The notes below the pieces were generated by a model that saw nothing but the letters and a program-made list of their open reading frames with translations, was not told the DNA's origin and did not search any database. DNA of 64,000 nucleotides, taken from NCBI GenBank assembly GCA_036405135.1, contig DASWYF010000013.1, forward strand, positions 1 to 64,000. Reading direction: 5' to 3'. The stretch is from Verrucomicrobiia bacterium (lineage in GTDB: Bacteria > Verrucomicrobiota > Verrucomicrobiia > Limisphaerales > JAEYXS01). Positions within the stretch are counted from its first letter, which is position 1. Every line of letters begins with the position of its first letter. Positions 62,587 through 64,000 of this stretch are shown here, piece by piece. The translations under genes were made by a program, and so were the position numbers.

Positions 62587-63471
62587 TTATCCCAATGCCA
62601 ACACAATCGCCGCCAGCATCAGCACTGCTCCCGCCAATCGCCACTTAAGCACGGCTGCGCCCAATTGCTGCTCCTGGTTCTTGAACCAATGTCCGATGAG
62701 CCACACCGCCACCACACTCCAGAGACCGCGTGAGCTGTACATGATGTTGGAGGCCGTCGCCTTCCCATACACCGCTAACGTGGAGATGAAAAAGATGCCT
62801 TGAGCCGCCATGAAGAAACTGCCGCCTCCCAGCCATTTCCAAGCCGTGGGCGAGAGATCGCGTAGCGGTGCGGAGAAAAAGGGGATAAAGCCTAACGAAA
62901 ACACCGCCACCATCCCCATCATGATCGGCAGAAATCGGCCAGCACCCCACGCAGGCGAATACTTCTGCACAAAGACATCGAACAGCGCGAATACTAGCGC
63001 TGCTCCACCCGCCGAGGCGATGGTGAGTTTCACATGATGATGCTGTTGCTGGCTCTTGCCGCCGCGATTCAATAGCGCGATCGCCGCCACACTCATCACG
63101 GCCGAGATCCAGAGTTTCACGGCCACCGGTTCACCGATTATCAACGTGGTAAAGAGCGCCACCAAAATGATCTTCACTCCAAGCACTGGTGTAGCGATGG
63201 AGACATCCCCTTTGTTCACTGCGTAAAATGTGAGCACTTGCCCGCCGATGAAGAGCAGGGCGGTCGCGGCGGGTTCCCAAATATGCTGCCAGCCGGGAAA
63301 TGGCTCCGCATGCAGGAACAGGAGCAGCAGAAACACGATGCCCGTAGTGACATTCGCCACGAAGGTGGTGCGATACACGCCCACGCCGTAATCACCCGAG
63401 CGCTTCACCAGCAGCACGCCGAATACATACAACCAACTGGCGATGAGGGGGAACAGCAGGTGTCCGGACAT
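62587..63471 (-). CDS. EamA/DMT-family transporter
   Basis: 294 residues with ten hydrophobic segments in two repeats of five, as in drug/metabolite transporters. The first half ends at about residue 135 ('MSVAAIALLNRG'), then a His/Gln-rich loop 'KSQQQHHHVK' joins the second half. The substrate is unknown. The 120 bp downstream (62461-62586) hold repeat-like 'cgcgtattccgcgtagttcg' text that recurs in other genomes of this group. A palindrome upstream, at 63531-63548, could be its operator. Confidence 0.85.
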   Translation of the reverse strand: MSGHLLFPLIASWLYVFGVLLVKRSGDYGVGVYRTTFVANVTTGIVFLLLLFLHAEPFPGWQHIWEPAATALLFIGGQVLTFYAVNKGDVSIATPVLGVKIILVALFTTLIIGEPVAVKLWISAVMSVAAIALLNRGGKSQQQHHHVKLTIASAGGAALVFALFDVFVQKYSPAWGAGRFLPIMMGMVAVFSLGFIPFFSAPLRDLSPTAWKWLGGGSFFMAAQGIFFISTLAVYGKATASNIMYSSRGLWSVVAVWLIGHWFKNQEQQLGAAVLKWRLAGAVLMLAAIVLALG

Positions 63472-63491
63472 AGTAACGTTGACGCAAGTGG

Positions 63492-63520
63492 TTGTTTTGC
63501 TTGGATTGCTTTCCTATTAT
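63492..63520 (+). promoter_or_regulatory. candidate sigma-70 promoter of the small RNA
   Basis: TTGTTT (63492-63497), a 17-bp spacer and TATTAT (63515-63520, 5 of 6 to consensus) point rightwards, away from the EamA gene, with a predicted start near 63527. Confidence 0.4.
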
Positions 63521-63526
63521 GCTGGA

Positions 63527-63625
63527 CAGTATCGTCAAATATGACGATATTACATTTGCTTGCGCGGCCCGTCTTTAGCGGCGGTCATCCGTGCTTGCTT
63601 GGGCCGCGAAAGCGGCCCTTTTTTA
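63527..63625 (+). ncRNA. candidate small RNA with mutually exclusive hairpins
   Basis: Starting after the promoter-like motif, a perfect stem TATCGTCA-AATA-TGACGATA (63530-63549) is followed by two alternatives. cgcggccc (63563-63570) pairs with gggccgcg (63601-63608), or gggccgc (63601-63607) pairs with gcggccc (63612-63618) through a GAAA loop. The latter is followed by T6 (63619-63624), a complete terminator. No plus-strand gene precedes the terminator, so it must end an RNA that starts within the gap. The first palindrome could instead be a protein-binding site. Confidence 0.4.
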
Positions 63626-64000
63626 TGCCCGGACAATTCCAAGTGGATCTTTAGGTGACGCCGGCTTGTAACAAATGCCCGTGACCGTATCGTCAAACAT
63701 CTTGTTGATGCGATATTTCTGAATGTTTGACGTGGGGGCGACTTCTCTTTTCAAGAGGGAAAAAGCTATACAATCTGCCAGTTGGATAAAGTAAGACTGG
63801 AACGACGGTTTGAAGACGGGATCCTCCAGAATTCTTCTAGTAGTGATATTTTGCGTTGTTTGTCCATTTGGCCAAGCCCCGAATTGTGAGGGTATTGGAT
63901 TGTATACCTTCATTTTTCTGAGTGCTTTTGTGATGTCGTGCTCTCTTCCTTCGTCGGCAACGATTAAACCACGAGCACTGTAATCGTTTAATCTGATCCT
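63623..64000 (-). CDS. DUF3800 family protein, 5' end outside the window
   Basis: The open frame reaches the right edge without a start, 125 codons visible; the internal ATG at 63913 is not the real start because coding continues upstream ('GLIVADEGREHDITKALRKM'). The visible part is the C-terminal half of a DUF3800-like protein, with the family's 'YFIQLADCIAFSLLKRE' near the end ('QLAD' being the conserved acidic motif of this RNase-H-like fold). Function unknown; homologues often occur near mobile or defence genes. The stop overlaps the T-run of the converging terminator. Confidence 0.72.
   Translation of the reverse strand, partial: RIRLNDYSARGLIVADEGREHDITKALRKMKVYNPIPSQFGAWPNGQTTQNITTRRILEDPVFKPSFQSYFIQLADCIAFSLLKREVAPTSNIQKYRINKMFDDTVTGICYKPASPKDPLGIVRA

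Overview
The window is a chromosomal stretch from a free-living PVC-superphylum bacterium, most likely Verrucomicrobiota (Pedosphaera/Limisphaerales-like). This is inferred from gene content, not from a marker-gene search. The evidence is a long GreA with a non-Gre N-terminal half (known from Chlamydiae and relatives), Planctomycete/Verrucomicrobia-type cytochrome proteins (DUF1549/DUF1553, DUF1501 and a large CxxCH propeller protein), a sulfatase, a FecR-like/ECF sigma pair, a prepilin-type secreted protein, and many short palindromic intergenic repeats. No rRNA, tRNA, CRISPR array, prophage or transposase gene was seen.

Layout. 1-4.6 kb: small hypothetical genes, a VapBC-type toxin-antitoxin pair with a palindromic operator, and an MscS channel. 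4.7-6.9 kb: a partner-switching cassette (response regulator-PP2C phosphatase, STAS antagonist, HATPase kinase). 7.0-15.0 kb: an OmpR-type regulator and sensor kinase followed by a complete RND efflux pump (permease, adaptor, outer-membrane factor) closed by a terminator. 15.5-21.6 kb: a phosphate-uptake block (porin, pstS, pstC, pstA, pstB, phoU) preceded by four 11-bp-phased GTAAC/GTCAC repeats that look like a Pho box. 22-25 kb: a triple Usp protein, an alpha/beta hydrolase and a 19-cysteine copper-storage (Csp3-like) protein. 25-31.8 kb, minus strand: a tightly coupled operon ECF sigma - FecR/DNRLRE protein - DUF1549/1553 cytochrome - DUF1501.

32-43 kb: a secreted prepilin-like protein and a lipoprotein, long greA, rsmB, a CNNM/CorC protein, prmC, murA, a zinc-ribbon protein and an MFS transporter. 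43-50 kb: signal peptidase I, a sulfatase, a large cadherin-like surface protein with a domain nested twice inside its repeats, and an outer-membrane barrel protein. 50-58 kb: pyrD, glnB, glnA, dnaA, an unpaired ABC ATPase and xylA with a LacI-type operator. 58-64 kb: a toxin-antitoxin-like small gene pair, a TatD-like hydrolase, a large CxxCH protein, an EamA transporter, a candidate small RNA with mutually exclusive hairpins, and a DUF3800 gene that runs off the right edge.

Most genes are ordinary chromosomal functions. The less ordinary parts are the phased Pho-box array, the nested domain in the cadherin-like protein, at least five inverted-arm (MITE-like) intergenic elements, the coupled sigma/FecR/cytochrome operon, and the candidate RNA at 63.5 kb.
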